From Casuarina equisetifolia (lineage: Eukaryota; Streptophyta; Magnoliopsida; Fagales; Casuarinaceae): a stretch of DNA of 64,000 nucleotides. Position 1 is the stretch's first letter. Each line of letters starts with the position of its first letter. Location: contig CM052359.1 of NCBI GenBank assembly GCA_028551475.1, positions 10,231,583-10,295,582 of the forward strand. Reading direction: 5' to 3'. The notes beneath the pieces are model-generated. The model saw nothing but the letters and a program-made list of their open reading frames with translations, had not been told where the DNA came from and did not search any database. Shown one piece after another: positions 24,983 to 39,200 of the stretch. The translations under genes and the position numbers were made by a program.

Positions 24983-25110
24983 GGTGTTGTCACACATTAA
25001 AAGTAAAAGGATGGACTTATGATCTTATAAATGATGAGTATTTCTCACTTAATGTCTTAAGATTTTGAGATAAGTTTTCACACTCTAATATGGTATCAAG
25101 GTTAAGTTAT
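24983..25110 (+). mobile_element. Degenerate LTR (Copia-type) relic with primer-binding-site remnant
   Basis: The stretch starts tgttgtcacacattaaaa, passes a variant of the familiar plant LTR wording (acttatgatcttataaatga, then cttaatgtcttaagattttg) and ends cactctaata. It is directly followed by tggtatcaaggtta, which resembles the tRNA-iMet primer-binding site TGGTATCAGAGC. A further cccacatta motif follows near 25172. No gag or pol reading frame remains. LTR identity is inferred from motif order; the copy is old and incomplete. Confidence 0.5.
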
Positions 25111-25449
25111 TTCGTTATTAACAGAAACCTAAAAATATGAGACTGCAAGCGAGTGTTAAGAGAGAGCTAGTCCCACATTAAAATAAAAACTCAAGCATTT
25201 CACATAATTTTTAAAATATCTTATCTTGAGCATAATGCCATACTTGTCATGAATTTTTTTTGTTATTACATTTAAAAAACTCACTTTACAACTTTACAAG
25301 TAATCATTTTTAACACATATCGTTTCAAAGAAGGATATGAAACGGGCGGGCTTCGTCTGCAGATGGTGGGTTCTTGAGGTTCATCACAGGCCCACGTTTC
25401 AATTACCAAAACCTAGCACCTGGATAACAACGTTTCATTCTAAACGCGC

Positions 25450-25716
25450 CGACTTCCACTGGCTCTCAAGTTTCCCGGCGATTTAACGGTAAAGTTCATG
25501 ATATGAGATTTTGAGGAAATACGTCAGTTCCTGATATGAGATTTTCTTTCTCAATTTTCTTCTCTCTAATTTTTCTGTTCGACTTCCACTGACTGTTCAG
25601 TTTCCCGGTAATTTAACGGTATAGTACCCTCGTCTACTGCGTTTGGCTTCTGAGAAAGTATGTCACTTCAGATATGAGATTTCCTTTTTCAATTTTCTTC
25701 TTTCTGATTTTTTCTA
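25450..25716. repeat. Diverged tandem duplication, period about 130 bases
   Basis: A block beginning cgacttccactg at 25450 recurs at 25580. Both copies contain agtttcccgg, atttaacggta, a gatatgagattt and caattttcttct, in the same order, with substitutions and small indels. The block lies in the probable promoter/leader of the small gene at 26464. Confidence 0.8.
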
Positions 25717-26463
25717 TGATTTGTCCGCAATTAAACGGGGACTTATCCTCTAAGAAATTTTGGGTATGTGAGTTTTATGGTTTTGCGGGAGGACGAGATA
25801 TGGGCAGCCAACTAGGGATCTCCATTTTCTTTCACGGGTAACGTGTATTTTTGGTGTTAAAATTGTAAAAATATGCCCAAATTTTGGGCATTCCCCCCAT
25901 TAACTCTGCAGTGCCTCTATGAACTGGGTTTTCACTGGTCATTTCTTGAGTATGTGAAGTCTTAAGATTTGAGTGTGAAAATACTCCTACCTTCTTGTAG
26001 TTTGCTTAGCCATTTTTGCCAATTGCTTTTAAGCTGGGAGATCTTTTGGCGCCACTATTACGAACTTATAATTGTTTTCCTTTAACGAGCATGTTACAAT
26101 TTAAAGCACTAGCAAGGTAAACTAAAAGCCAGAATTTGAATGCTTCGTTTCGATTTTCCTTTCAAAAGTGATATCAGTGAGTTTTTCACTAATAACTCTT
26201 TTGCAGTACCTATTATTTGCCATATTTGCTTGAAGTGTATCAGCTATGTACACATAAACTGTTGTGTCATTCTTTATCTACAAACTGTTGGACCCTTCAA
26301 ATTTCAGATTAGGACACAATCATTTTGGGTTAATATGTTTCAATTTTTTTTTTTAATAGTTGTTTTTGGGTTGAAGACGGATTGCATGTCTGTATACATT
26401 AGCAACAAAATATTTGACGTTTATACTGATTGGAAGTGCAGAGTTTTGAAGTTGAAGGCTATT

Positions 26464-26733
26464 ATGGAGGCTGAATCTCAGGATCCTAAACCACTGGTTA
26501 GAGCTGCTTTTCGCCTTGGGTCAGAAGCTTATTCTGTCAGCACTAGCAAGGGTTCTCTTTCCCAGCAATTGGCTTCAATGAAAGAAGAAAGCATGAGCAT
26601 TTTGAAGGAGTTCATCACCAAACATAATGTTCCCACTGATGTGCCCGATGACCTTGTTGAAAGCTCTTCAGAAGAGGATACTGAAGCCCTTGAGAAGACT
26701 CATGAAAAGTCAAAGAAGACGAAATTAACATAA
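26464..26733 (+). CDS. Small charged protein of unknown function
   Basis: An ORF of 89 codons from ATGGAGGCTGAATC to TAA. The in-frame open region upstream (to 26140) is hydrophobic and AT-rich and is probably leader/intron, so the internal Met is preferred. It sits just after a good acceptor. The protein starts MEAESQDPKPLVRAAFRLGS, has a Ser-rich stretch (SVSTSKGSLSQQ), an amphipathic helix (SMKEESMSILKEFITKH) and an acidic patch (ESSSEEDTEALEK), ending in a basic KKTKLT. It has no signal peptide, membrane span or catalytic motif. Codon use looks coding. I believe similar short proteins occur across angiosperms but cannot name a family or function. Confidence 0.65.
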   Translation: MEAESQDPKPLVRAAFRLGSEAYSVSTSKGSLSQQLASMKEESMSILKEFITKHNVPTDVPDDLVESSSEEDTEALEKTHEKSKKTKLT

Positions 26734-28072
26734 CTAATTCATTCCCCCATGGTTTAAAACCACAAAGTATTCTTGGAAGCTCCTTTAACATGGTGGAAAT
26801 GTCTTGAGAGCAAAATCCAGGTGAAGTGCTTATGTTCTCTCCCATTGGTTCAGCAAGTTCTTGAGACTATTTGCCAGTTACAGGCGCTTTGGTCCAAATA
26901 GATTTAATATGTACAACTGAATTTTCTGAAGCCTGGAAGGATTGTTTTCAGTGTACTGTAAGTCGAATTGCTTTCTGGAACGTAGTCTGTTTCCACTTTG
27001 AAGTTTGGAAGCAATTGATTGATCATGTTGCGCCTTGAGCTTCCTTACCCTAATCAAAGGTTTGACAGGCCGCGCTGAATAAAACGGATAAAATGAGATT
27101 TTCTGGAGTGCCTAAAGTATTAGACGAATGAATGTACTCCAAAAATTAAACGTTTGTTTGGAGAGAATAATTAAGAACATGTTATCATCAAAATCCTATG
27201 AAAAATTCTGGAAAGACCAAACGTAATGACTAATCAATCCAAGATCATTAAGGATAATTTGATTACTCTTATTCAACTTAAAAAAAAAAAAATACTTCCT
27301 AATAATTGATTGGATTTTATTTTTTCTTGATACTCCAGCGCTTAAAGCATATTTGCAAGGGATATATAATTTTTAAAATCGCCAATTAGGGTAGCTAAAC
27401 CTTTAAGATAATCAATGGACATGACCAGTTAATCCAAAATTGTTATAAATAATTGCCCATCTTCATAGCAATCGATTGTGATATCAAATTATTTGTTAAA
27501 CAACTAATATGATAATCTCTCATATTATTAGTTCTTTTCCCAATATTATGATGATGCACCTCTTCTGAAATAGCTGATCATCCACCACGAAGTCTTAAGA
27601 ATTTGATAAAATAATATATGGGAATATATGTAATTAGATAAAGCAATATATGGGTATATATGTCCCATCAACTTTTATGAGGCACTCGTGGATGCAGACT
27701 ACATATTCCATTAACCATATTGACAGAGGAAATTTTAGCAAGGACAAGGAAAGGAGGTGCGATATGTTGACATTATTATCAAGAACCAAACAAATTACAG
27801 GACAGCATCACAAGTTGGTCAAATCTATTTAGAACATCAAGCTTCGTCGAAGAGTAGACTCTTAATTGACACTCCTTAAGACTGCTCTACCCAACCAAAA
27901 TTTTTGAGCATACAACAAAACAGAACAAAAAGAATAAGGCTTAGGTTGAAGAGCTAGGGCACAATATTGGGTTGTTAACACAAAATTGGTTTCAGCAAGA
28001 TAGAGAAAGAGAGAAAGAGGTTTAAATTTTTTTTAAAAAAAAAAAGGAAAAAGAAAACTATGATTCTTCGAA
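26734..28072. other. Intergenic region between convergent genes
   Basis: Holds the 3' UTRs of the small + strand gene and of DIM1 (which runs toward it), separated by AT-rich sequence with an A-tract near 27281-27291. No gene or element was recognised. Confidence 0.55.
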
Positions 28073-29680
<1,608 letters not shown>

Positions 29681-30206
29681 TTAACATCAAATTACATTTT
29701 TTAGCTTAAAGATCGTAAGCGCTAAAATTAAAAAAAGGCGAATAATCCAATTAAAGCAATATTATAAATATTCTTAAAACTGCCTCATCAATTAAATTGC
29801 AGAATTGTCAATCTTACTCATCAGAACGAAGGACGGGTTCCCAAATACCAAACATTGATTGAGATTTTGAGAAAAACCTTCTGTTTTTTTGGCATAGGAG
29901 CTACAATCCAGTGTACCCGCCCCAAGCTTAGCATCCAAAATCCCAATTATAATCACTTATATGCAACTCTTAAGGCTTGAAGATGGCAAGACTAATAAAT
30001 TAGAGATTTAGGAGCTCTCGACTTTGCTCCATTTCCCTCTTGATGAATGAACTTATTTACAACAAATATCTGAGACAACATTTCCTTACTCTTCTTCACC
30101 ACCTCGGCATCCCATTTCTCTACTTTAGGATTGATTTTCCAAAATTGGATTGGTGGATTACAACACAAAATAAAAATAAAAAAAAAATGTTTCGTTTCTT
30201 GATTTC

Positions 30207-33200
30207 CTATAACTTTGACAACTTCCTTGTCAACCAATCAGAAAGGCGTCTGATCTTAATCAGTTCAGGATGTGCGAAGTAAGACTCTGCATTAGAGAGC
30301 ATCACCATTATGTCATGCTTTACGGCTTCCAAGCTCCTGTAGTATTCATTCCTCAACCTTGAGCATATCAATTCGGGGTGTAAAGGAACAGGAAACCTGC
30401 ACAAATTCCATATAACCATGGATTACAGATTGTTTAAGAGAACAACCCAGACCTCTATACAAACTAAAGGAAAATGAAATTCTTGACGTGCATACAGGAC
30501 TAAATTGTTCGTAGAAGACGGTAGGTTGTTGGGCAAGGGGTGAAAGTCATTTGCTATTTTGAAAGAAAGGGTGGAATAGGACTTCTCAACATTATTGCTA
30601 AGAATGATGTGAGTTGTCCCATACTATTAAATCCTGCTTAGAAGCCCTCATCAAAATAAAAAACAAGCCTTTTTCTTATAAGCTAGTCTTAAGAAGAAAT
30701 GGACCTTTTAAAAAGTATGCATATGTAGGCATAATAGCATGGTCCATCTCGTGCTCTCAAGAGGAAATAAGTAAGTTGTGAAGGGTTTGGCCGGTAAGCA
30801 CATGTTCAAAGCAAAAAATAGGGACAGTGATGTCAAGCATCTTCCCACCTGTTAGAGAATTCTGACTTCTGAGCAGCAGTGTTCAGTTTCGAAATCCCAT
30901 AGTAGTCCTGCAAGATTTGCAATACAGCTTTGAGTTCAACAATATTATCTATGGTCGCCCTCATTTTTCTCATTTGAGCTTTTACAAGTGGGATTTCTAC
31001 CAAATCAAACACAAGGTGGGACAAGTACAAGACAGAATCACCTTGTTTCCATTCACTGGCTGCTCCAATTTAGCAAAAAAAGACAGGACCTTGTCTCTGC
31101 TTTCATCGTCCATGTGGGGACGCTCCCACGAAATGTCAGGATCATGCAGCTCCCATGGACAGTGTACATGGTTATCTTTAGGATCACTTCTGTAACAAAC
31201 AGCATATCTTTCCCAAGGACTGTCAGGAAACTCCTGAGATTTGGGCTTCAAGGAAAGTATTCGACCCTCCCACCATTTACCACCTTCCCCATTTGGATTT
31301 CTCCACCAAACTAGACATTTGTCCCTATGGGTCCAATTTCTCTCAATAGCAGCGTCATACCGTGTTTTCTCAACAACAAAATCAGGAAAATCAATCAATT
31401 CAGGCAGAGTCAATTTGAATGTTTTACCAAAACCAACAGAACAAGGTGCTACAAATCTGAGTTTGATTTTACAGCAGCTATCCCCAGAACCTGGTAGTGT
31501 GGCATAATCCAATCCTTCAACCTTGCAAATTTCAACAGCATTTAAGTTTCGGTTGATTGATCTCCAGGGACCTACTTCCATTACGCCACTTGATTTCAAA
31601 AACTCTTCATGGCCCTGAAATTCAAAGAAACCAAGATGTAAGTGTAAACAGATATTCCAGAAATCTGAACCTAAAACCAAGGATTATAGACCAATATCAA
31701 TTAATTGAGAAAAGTTAGCATTACCTGTCTAAAATATACAACTTCATCACCTAGCTGAGGGATATAGCGATAACCCTCCTCGTGCTCTGACAACATCAGC
31801 CATGATAATTTTCTCAGGGAAAAATTTGATTTCCTCCGACTGGAAGAGATCAGTTCATAATCATTATACCCACTGCGGCGATTTCTCGTAGACCTTGATC
31901 CTTGAGGAAGCTGATCATACAATTCCATGGAGGAATTTAGTGCGTTTCTAGAAGTCTCAACTAATTCTTGGCCCTTCCTCATCTTAAAGCTACGTGCTGC
32001 AGAATTTGGTTCCCGCGATGTTGCCTTCATTCTGATAGATCTTGTTCTACGTATTGCATTGGTAGAAGATTCAGGGGTATCAGTTTTCAAATTACAATGG
32101 TCGTTAACAACTGAATTATTTTCTTCCATATCACTATCATGTCCTTCTGAATCAGTTTTGGCCTCATCAAAATTTTCACCTTTATAAGCAGAATCAGACA
32201 TCCTCCTGCAAGAATATGAATGTTGTAACCTAAAAGAACCTGACCTGCCAGTATCTTCATCAGCTTCTGGTGCTTTTAGAACTAGATTGTGCTTGGCATG
32301 CTCTAAATCGCCTCTAGCACTGGACTGGCCCTCCACAGCAGTAATAAATTTAAGTTTCGAAGGACTTTCAGTATTCATCACAATCTTTTTCTTTGTCTTA
32401 ATTATTAGTTTTGTTGACTTGAGGGGAGCATTCTCTTTCAGTCCATCTGAGTGGTTTGCATCAACCTCATTTATATCTGCTAACTGGTCTCCACATTTAT
32501 CCCGTGTAGGCGAATCTCTATAATCCGAATTGAAATTTCCATTGCTTGGAGCTGCAGGAGCACCAGCTTTTGGTTGGTGATTGCCCAGGATTAATGACTC
32601 ATATGATGGTGAACATTTGAGAGAATCATCAGGATGAATAAGCTCTTGCTCGCTCAGACTATCCACAACTTGTAACTTGTCAGTTTCAAATTGTTCCTCA
32701 TCCCTGCAAGAAAATATAACTCCATAATTACCAATTAATTAATTAGCAGAAAAAAATTTAGACATGTCCTGACATTTAACATACCCATTCAAGTAGCTTT
32801 TGTTTCCATTCACAACATCAAAACTTGCATTGAGGTCACTGGATGCGTCTCGATTGATCTCTCCCCACCTATTCTTATCCCCCTCCTCACCTGCAGATGG
32901 CTCCAAAAGATTCTCGGTTATTCTGTATTGCAGTTTATCTGTACATTCGTTCCTCTTATGGTTTTGGTAAAGCATCCAATCTATGTCAGTGAAAGCTGAT
33001 GTTGGGTCCATGCAGCTTTCATTGGTCCTGTCTTCAGGAGTGGTTTCTTGATGTCTAGATGATGGATAAACCGAAGCAGCCTGATTGTCAAATTTGATTC
33101 CCGTGTCTTCTGGAGGCATATGTTTCTTAGAATCACGAAGTGAAAACTTTAGGACCAATCTTCGCTTGTTTCCAACCCCAGAATTAGATTCAGAAAGTGC

Positions 33201-36200
33201 CGGAGCCTTCACTACACCCATAAGCTCATCTAAAACTGAATACTCCTCCTTAGCACACTGTTGTTGAATACTTTGCAAGTTTGCATCAGATTCATTGCTT
33301 CGGATACTTGAATCTTGGAGTACCGACTCACTATCTGATGAATCATCCTCTGACTGATTTTGTTCTCCATCAGATGGTGTTCCAGTGATTCGCGAAAACA
33401 TATTTAGAGCATTGCGAGCTGCAGCTCGCTGGGGTCTCAAAGTTTTGGCTTTAGAAGACTTCACCTTCGAAGCCTTCTGAATGCTTCTTGATTTCTTCAT
33501 TCTATTGCCCCCAGATGTAGTGCCATCACACTCAGCCAAATTCCTTTTCTTGACACGCCTCCCAGAAGAGGTCATTAACTGAACCTGAAAAATAGTAACT
33601 TCTAAGTCTACGGAAGTACAAGAGCGGGAACCAGAAAAGCTGAAGAGAACATTAACTGAAACTGGAAAATAGTAACTTCTAAGTCTACGTGAGCACAAGA
33701 ACAAGAACCAGAAAAGTTGAAGACCACCACTTACTTCAGCAACGTGTTTTTTTCTTCTTGATCTTCTAAGGATATCTCTATGGCTGAGCTCAACCTCACT
33801 GTCTTCTGCGCTGCACTCTGAATCGCTAGAAGTGCTGGTGTCTATGCTTACATGGTCGCCTTCACTGGAATTTTCCTCGGCAACATTATATTCTGAATCA
33901 GTGTCATCACTTACTACCTCATTTTCAGGTTCCCAGTACATAGCATCTATAAACTCAGGTATTGGTTCAATCATTCTTTCCAAATCTGCCAGGGGGACCA
34001 CCTGAATATCCTGGCCTGTACCAAAATCTAGACCAACAGCATATTTTACTGATGAAGGCTGCCACTCAATGCCTAATGCACCAAGTCTACGTTTCTGATA
34101 CATGCTCTGATAGGGTTCTGGATATGGCATCATACCTGGAATTTTCAATCATTAATATTAGATGTGTAGCCCAGAAAAAGATTTGAGCATAGCACATACA
34201 TAGAAGCCATGAACATACTTGAATTGCACAGAGGATCTTGCATATTCCTGCGATGGGGAGGAAGCTGTGATTCCTGCATTAGATGTACATTTTAGATTAT
34301 GACTAGCAGTACAACATAAGCCATTGGAGATCTTAGAACTTTTTGCATTATTGATCATATAAAAGGCTAGTGCTTCCAAATTCGGAATTTCTGAAATTTA
34401 GGTTCAGTGCATCTCTACAAACATGAAAAGATATATTGAGAAGCAAATTGCTTGAAATAAAGCTCGCAATACCAACTACTACCAAAACTTTACTCTTCTA
34501 ATCTTCTACATGATTAAGGTATTTACTAGAGAAATTTTATCAATTCCAACCTCAAGTGTGTAGAATGAATATAAATTCACATGGGAATGTAATAATGAGA
34601 GGTCACCGACCTGATCAAGAACATTTCCCATAGAATCCCGGATAAGGGGACGATAATCCCCAAGGAAGAACTGTTGGATAAATTAGAGAAACACTGTCAT
34701 TAGCAAATTGGCTATCACCAACTTGTGTTACAAAACAAACAGGTAAGGGGTGAACACTGCAAATGAAATTTTTAGGTACCTGCTCCAATGGGGCATCTTT
34801 TTGGGACTCTCCCTGACCTGTGTTTAGTAAATATATTTGGCCAACATCATCCGAAAGTACAATTGATGTCCCATCCCTACGCATTAAAAGAAAAATATGA
34901 AGTTCATAACAAAGAACTAGCACAATTACGTACTAGGGGATAGAACTAGAATCACCACTCTAAAATTAGCAAAATTACTTTTATAGCCTAATGCACATAA
35001 TGGCAATCTTAGACACTGATTAGGAAACTCATAAACATAAACATGAAATATCAAACGACCTAGCAGAAATAGCTTAAAAGGTTATTCAGAAAGAAAACAG
35101 CAGCCTGGATGCTTCCGCTCAAAATATAAAAAGCATATGTTGAGACTGATGACAACTGGGTCAAGTAGTTCAAATGAAGCAAAAATTTCTATTCAACCAA
35201 CACAGTAAAGCCAAAGTTGAATAGTAATATGTTGCACAGCTCACTTACGGGGAAAACTTCCCATCAACTAACTTAAAGTGTCCAATATCATACGTCCATA
35301 CAGGTGTGCCTTCCCAAATCTGAAAACATGATACACCAAGGAATGAACAAACATAAAGTACTTTAGATAAGAAATATTTGAATCTACACTTTAGAATCAG
35401 AAACTTACATCCCACACAATAGTCCGCCCATCATACCCAGCACTCATAGCAATCCGGGGGTTGAAAGGATGAACATCCAAAACATAAGCCTTCCAAGAAT
35501 TCAACAAGCAGTAAGCCAAGAAGGAAATAAAAAAATACCTCAAATTCAGATGACAAACTATTTGATAAAGGGGACTTAACATCAGGAAACACCAATAATT
35601 AGTGTGTCAACAACAAATATAACACAAAATCATATTATAGAAATCCAGATCAACTAGATAAGAAAGGACGAGACTTTGAGCATCAAGGAAGGTAAGAAAA
35701 ATAACATAATTCATATTAGAAGGGAATTTTGGATGCAGGTGTATAATTTTGACAAAAACAAAATGTATGTAATTAGGCAGATAAGAGGGAAAAGTGGAGA
35801 AATGGGGACACCATTAACAAGGATTAGTCCCTTCTAGGCCTAGAAGGATGGAATATTGATTTTTTCTTTTTGAGAGAAACATTAAAGAATAATGTGTACA
35901 TAATCAATACCATCGTTTAAATTTACTATTTCCTATCAGTTTGAACTTTCACTAGCCTTCAACTTTATCATTGTTTCCATAATTTATCTCCTCTTTCAGT
36001 TAAATATTACAGATGTAGATTCAAAAAGTTTTAGTTGTTGAGTACAAGTCTAAACCCACATGTCAGGAGTGTTAGAATACTAACTATTCTATTTGTTTAA
36101 GATTCTGGAAAAATTGGTAACTTACTGAAGTTCAAAAAAAGTAAACAACACTTACAGATGCACTATGACCGGTCAAAGAATGTACCAAGCTACCATCAAC

Positions 36201-39200
36201 AGCGTTCCAAACACATATTCTGCAATCTGCATAATTAAGCACCAAAAAGAAAAGACAAGTTGTAAGTCAAAGAATGTACCAAGCTACCATCAACAGCGTT
36301 CCAAACACATATTCTGCAATCTGCATAATTAAGCACCAAAAAGAAAAGACAAGTTGTAACCCAATATACATATTAGTATGATGCAAAATCATGTTACGTT
36401 CCTTCATAAAAGTTTACATTCCTGATAGATACAAATTAAAAGTTCAAGCCAGGGAAATGTAGCCCATTGAACAAAGAATAAGTTGAAATCCTACCACTAC
36501 ACACTACTCTACCCAACATGGGAAAAAGTGAACCAACGGACAAGAACCTATCAACATCCATCAATGATAGATGAAATGAAATGACTAAAAGGCCAACTAC
36601 AATTTACAGTAAAACCTAATAAGTTGCCACTTTAAAATGAGAAAAAAAAATGGTAAAATTCAAAGAAATGGTTGTATCTTAACTATGCATGAACATATAC
36701 TAGAAGTAGAAGCAACTGCGGAGACGACAAAGAAAAAGGAAAATGATAAGTCAGTTATATAAAAGACAGACCAATCAATGCAAAAGGTGTGGTTTCATTC
36801 AAATGAAAATGCTATAAACATAACAGGGAAGCCAAAAAAGAAAAAATGACAGCATGTAATTCAATGGGTGATGAGGAACCAGATAAAGCAAGATGGGTAA
36901 TAATCCCCGGAACTTGTCCATGAGTAATGGGATTTATGTCTTTATAGAGTTAAGATGCAAGAAAGCTACAAGCAAGATAACTCTATCACATGATGTTACA
37001 TATTCAGCTATTTTAAGTACTTTACCCATGATAGCTGCAAGCACAAACCGATTATCCAGACTCCATACAATCATATTAACACCACGGGGGGTGGGAAGAA
37101 ATCTTTGACGAGGCCCTCCACGAGGAGGTTGAGGAGGCAGTGGAGGAGGTGGGACTTTTAGATGATACGCCCGTGTCCAACGTCCAACCTTTCCCTAAAT
37201 TATTAGAGAAAGAAGAAACCAAGAAATCAATTTTTCAAGTACACCATACTAAACTTCATAAGAGAAAAAAGTGAAAGAAAACCCCAGAAAGAAAATTTTC
37301 CTTAAGAAATTGAACAGAGTCTCCACCAAATTTTGGAAGCTCTAAAAATTAACTTATATTAAAGAACTCACGTGGGATCTACGCGATCTTGGAACCCAAA
37401 TAATTGCACTGCCATCACGCGAACAGGTAACTATGTTGTCATGACAAAACCTGAGATTGAGGAACAGGTGACAAGTATATTTTACAAGAAGAGAATTTTT
37501 GTGGTGTGAGAAAAAGATCACCACAGTAACTATTAATGGACGACACCAGATTAGCTAATTTTTGGAAGGTAACAGAATTAAGTGGCAGTGTTCTTGTCAA
37601 TTAAATTTTGAAAAGGAAAAAAAATAAATAAATAAGTAAATTAAACAACGAAGAAGAGCATATTGACACACCAAGAGTTTTTGAACTTTGGAATGTTCTC
37701 CTCCTTCCAAGAGTCAGACACTGAAGATTTTGAGGCCACAGCACAGCAACTGCATATGGAAGTAGAAAAGATGACATGAAATATAGTAAACAAAATAACT
37801 TACCACCAATGCAAGTCTCCAGCTGAGGCTGACTAACCTGAATTGCACATAATTGACATCATTCTCATGGCCAGCCAACACATCCATCTCATGTATAGGT
37901 TGATCTGAGTCGTCTAGATTAGATTTAAAAGCAATCCAAACCTGCATGTAGCTAATTCTTTATGTACATATCCAACAAGATTTATAACACAAGTAAAAAC
38001 GATGCAAGCAAACTAAGTTTGGCCAACAAATTATATGGACTTAATTGAATGGAATGTGTTAGAACAAACCCTTGCATAAGTGTCGGAGCTACCAGTAACA
38101 AAAACAGTTCCATTGGCATTGTAAGCACAACAAAGTATTTGATGGTTCTGTGGACCATTACTTGAGGAAGGTCCATTACTTGATGGAACAATGCCCTTTC
38201 CTGAAGTAAACTTCACAATTCCAAGGTCAGTTCACATTATCCATAAGTTAACAATAAGAGAACAAAGTAGAAGCAATCATCTGACCATTTGAGACATCTG
38301 AAGGTTTTGGCATGTATATTCGAGGCTTGCACTGGGAATACCTAGCATCCCAGATTCGACAAGTTCCATCATCTGAGGACCTATATACGCCACAGGCAGC
38401 AGATGTAATAACAAAGGAAAAGATTTCCAGTAAATCACTATGGTGTCCAAAATCTTGTAAGAGTCAAGAGGTTTACAGAAGGGTTGAAAAACATTCATGA
38501 AACTATGGAAAACGGAATTAAGTAGGTTGTTATTTCAAAAAATAAAAAAACACTGAAGATTGGACTCACGATAAAAGCTGGTATACAGCGCTAGGCCTGG
38601 GACTAAATACAATAGTAGTTACAACTCCAGTATGACCCCTCAAAACTGAAATCGGCATTCCATCTGGCAAACGCCACTGAAATAGACCAGAAAGAACTAA
38701 TCAAGTTTTCAAGATATTCAGACTAAGCAGATGAAACTGTTTGGGTTGGATATACTTACAACTCGTATGACAAAGTCATTTGACGCAGATGCCACCAAAG
38801 CATTGTTTGAGCTTACAGCCAAGTCAGTAATGTCACCCTCAAATGATATAATGAGCAGAATATCAGAAACACATAACATAACTAAGAGCAGTATATATTA
38901 TTATGTGCAAGTACCACTTATTATCGTAACTCACTTCATGTCCTCGGCAGCTGGACAAGCAAAATGCTGTTTCCATTGACCAAATCTTGACAAGACGATC
39001 ATCGGAACCAGTGATGACATATCTTCCCGACCTGTCAAATATGGCTACAAAATAGAAGCAAATTTGTTCAAAATAAGTAGTCATGACTAGACTTTCTTCT
39101 AGAGTTGGCAATATGACCATTCAAATTGCAAGTTTTCTGCCACAAAAATGTCATGGCAGACTTTAGACATGCTTAGAGAAGACACGGCTAACACTGAAGT

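Larger units (their letters stand above)
24452..26463. other. Intergenic region between CKI1 and the small acidic gene
   Basis: Apart from the LTR relic and the 130-base duplication, about 2 kb shows no gene. The part from about 25340 to 25900 is less AT-rich and pyrimidine-rich, like a promoter and 5' leader. A likely leader-intron acceptor (tggaagtgcag) ends near 26430, about 30 bases before the next ATG. Confidence 0.5.

Noticed and set aside
26140..26463. N-terminal extension of the small protein to 197 residues
   Set aside because: The added part is AT-rich, hydrophobic and contains a likely leader-intron acceptor just before the preferred ATG; composition changes sharply at 26464.
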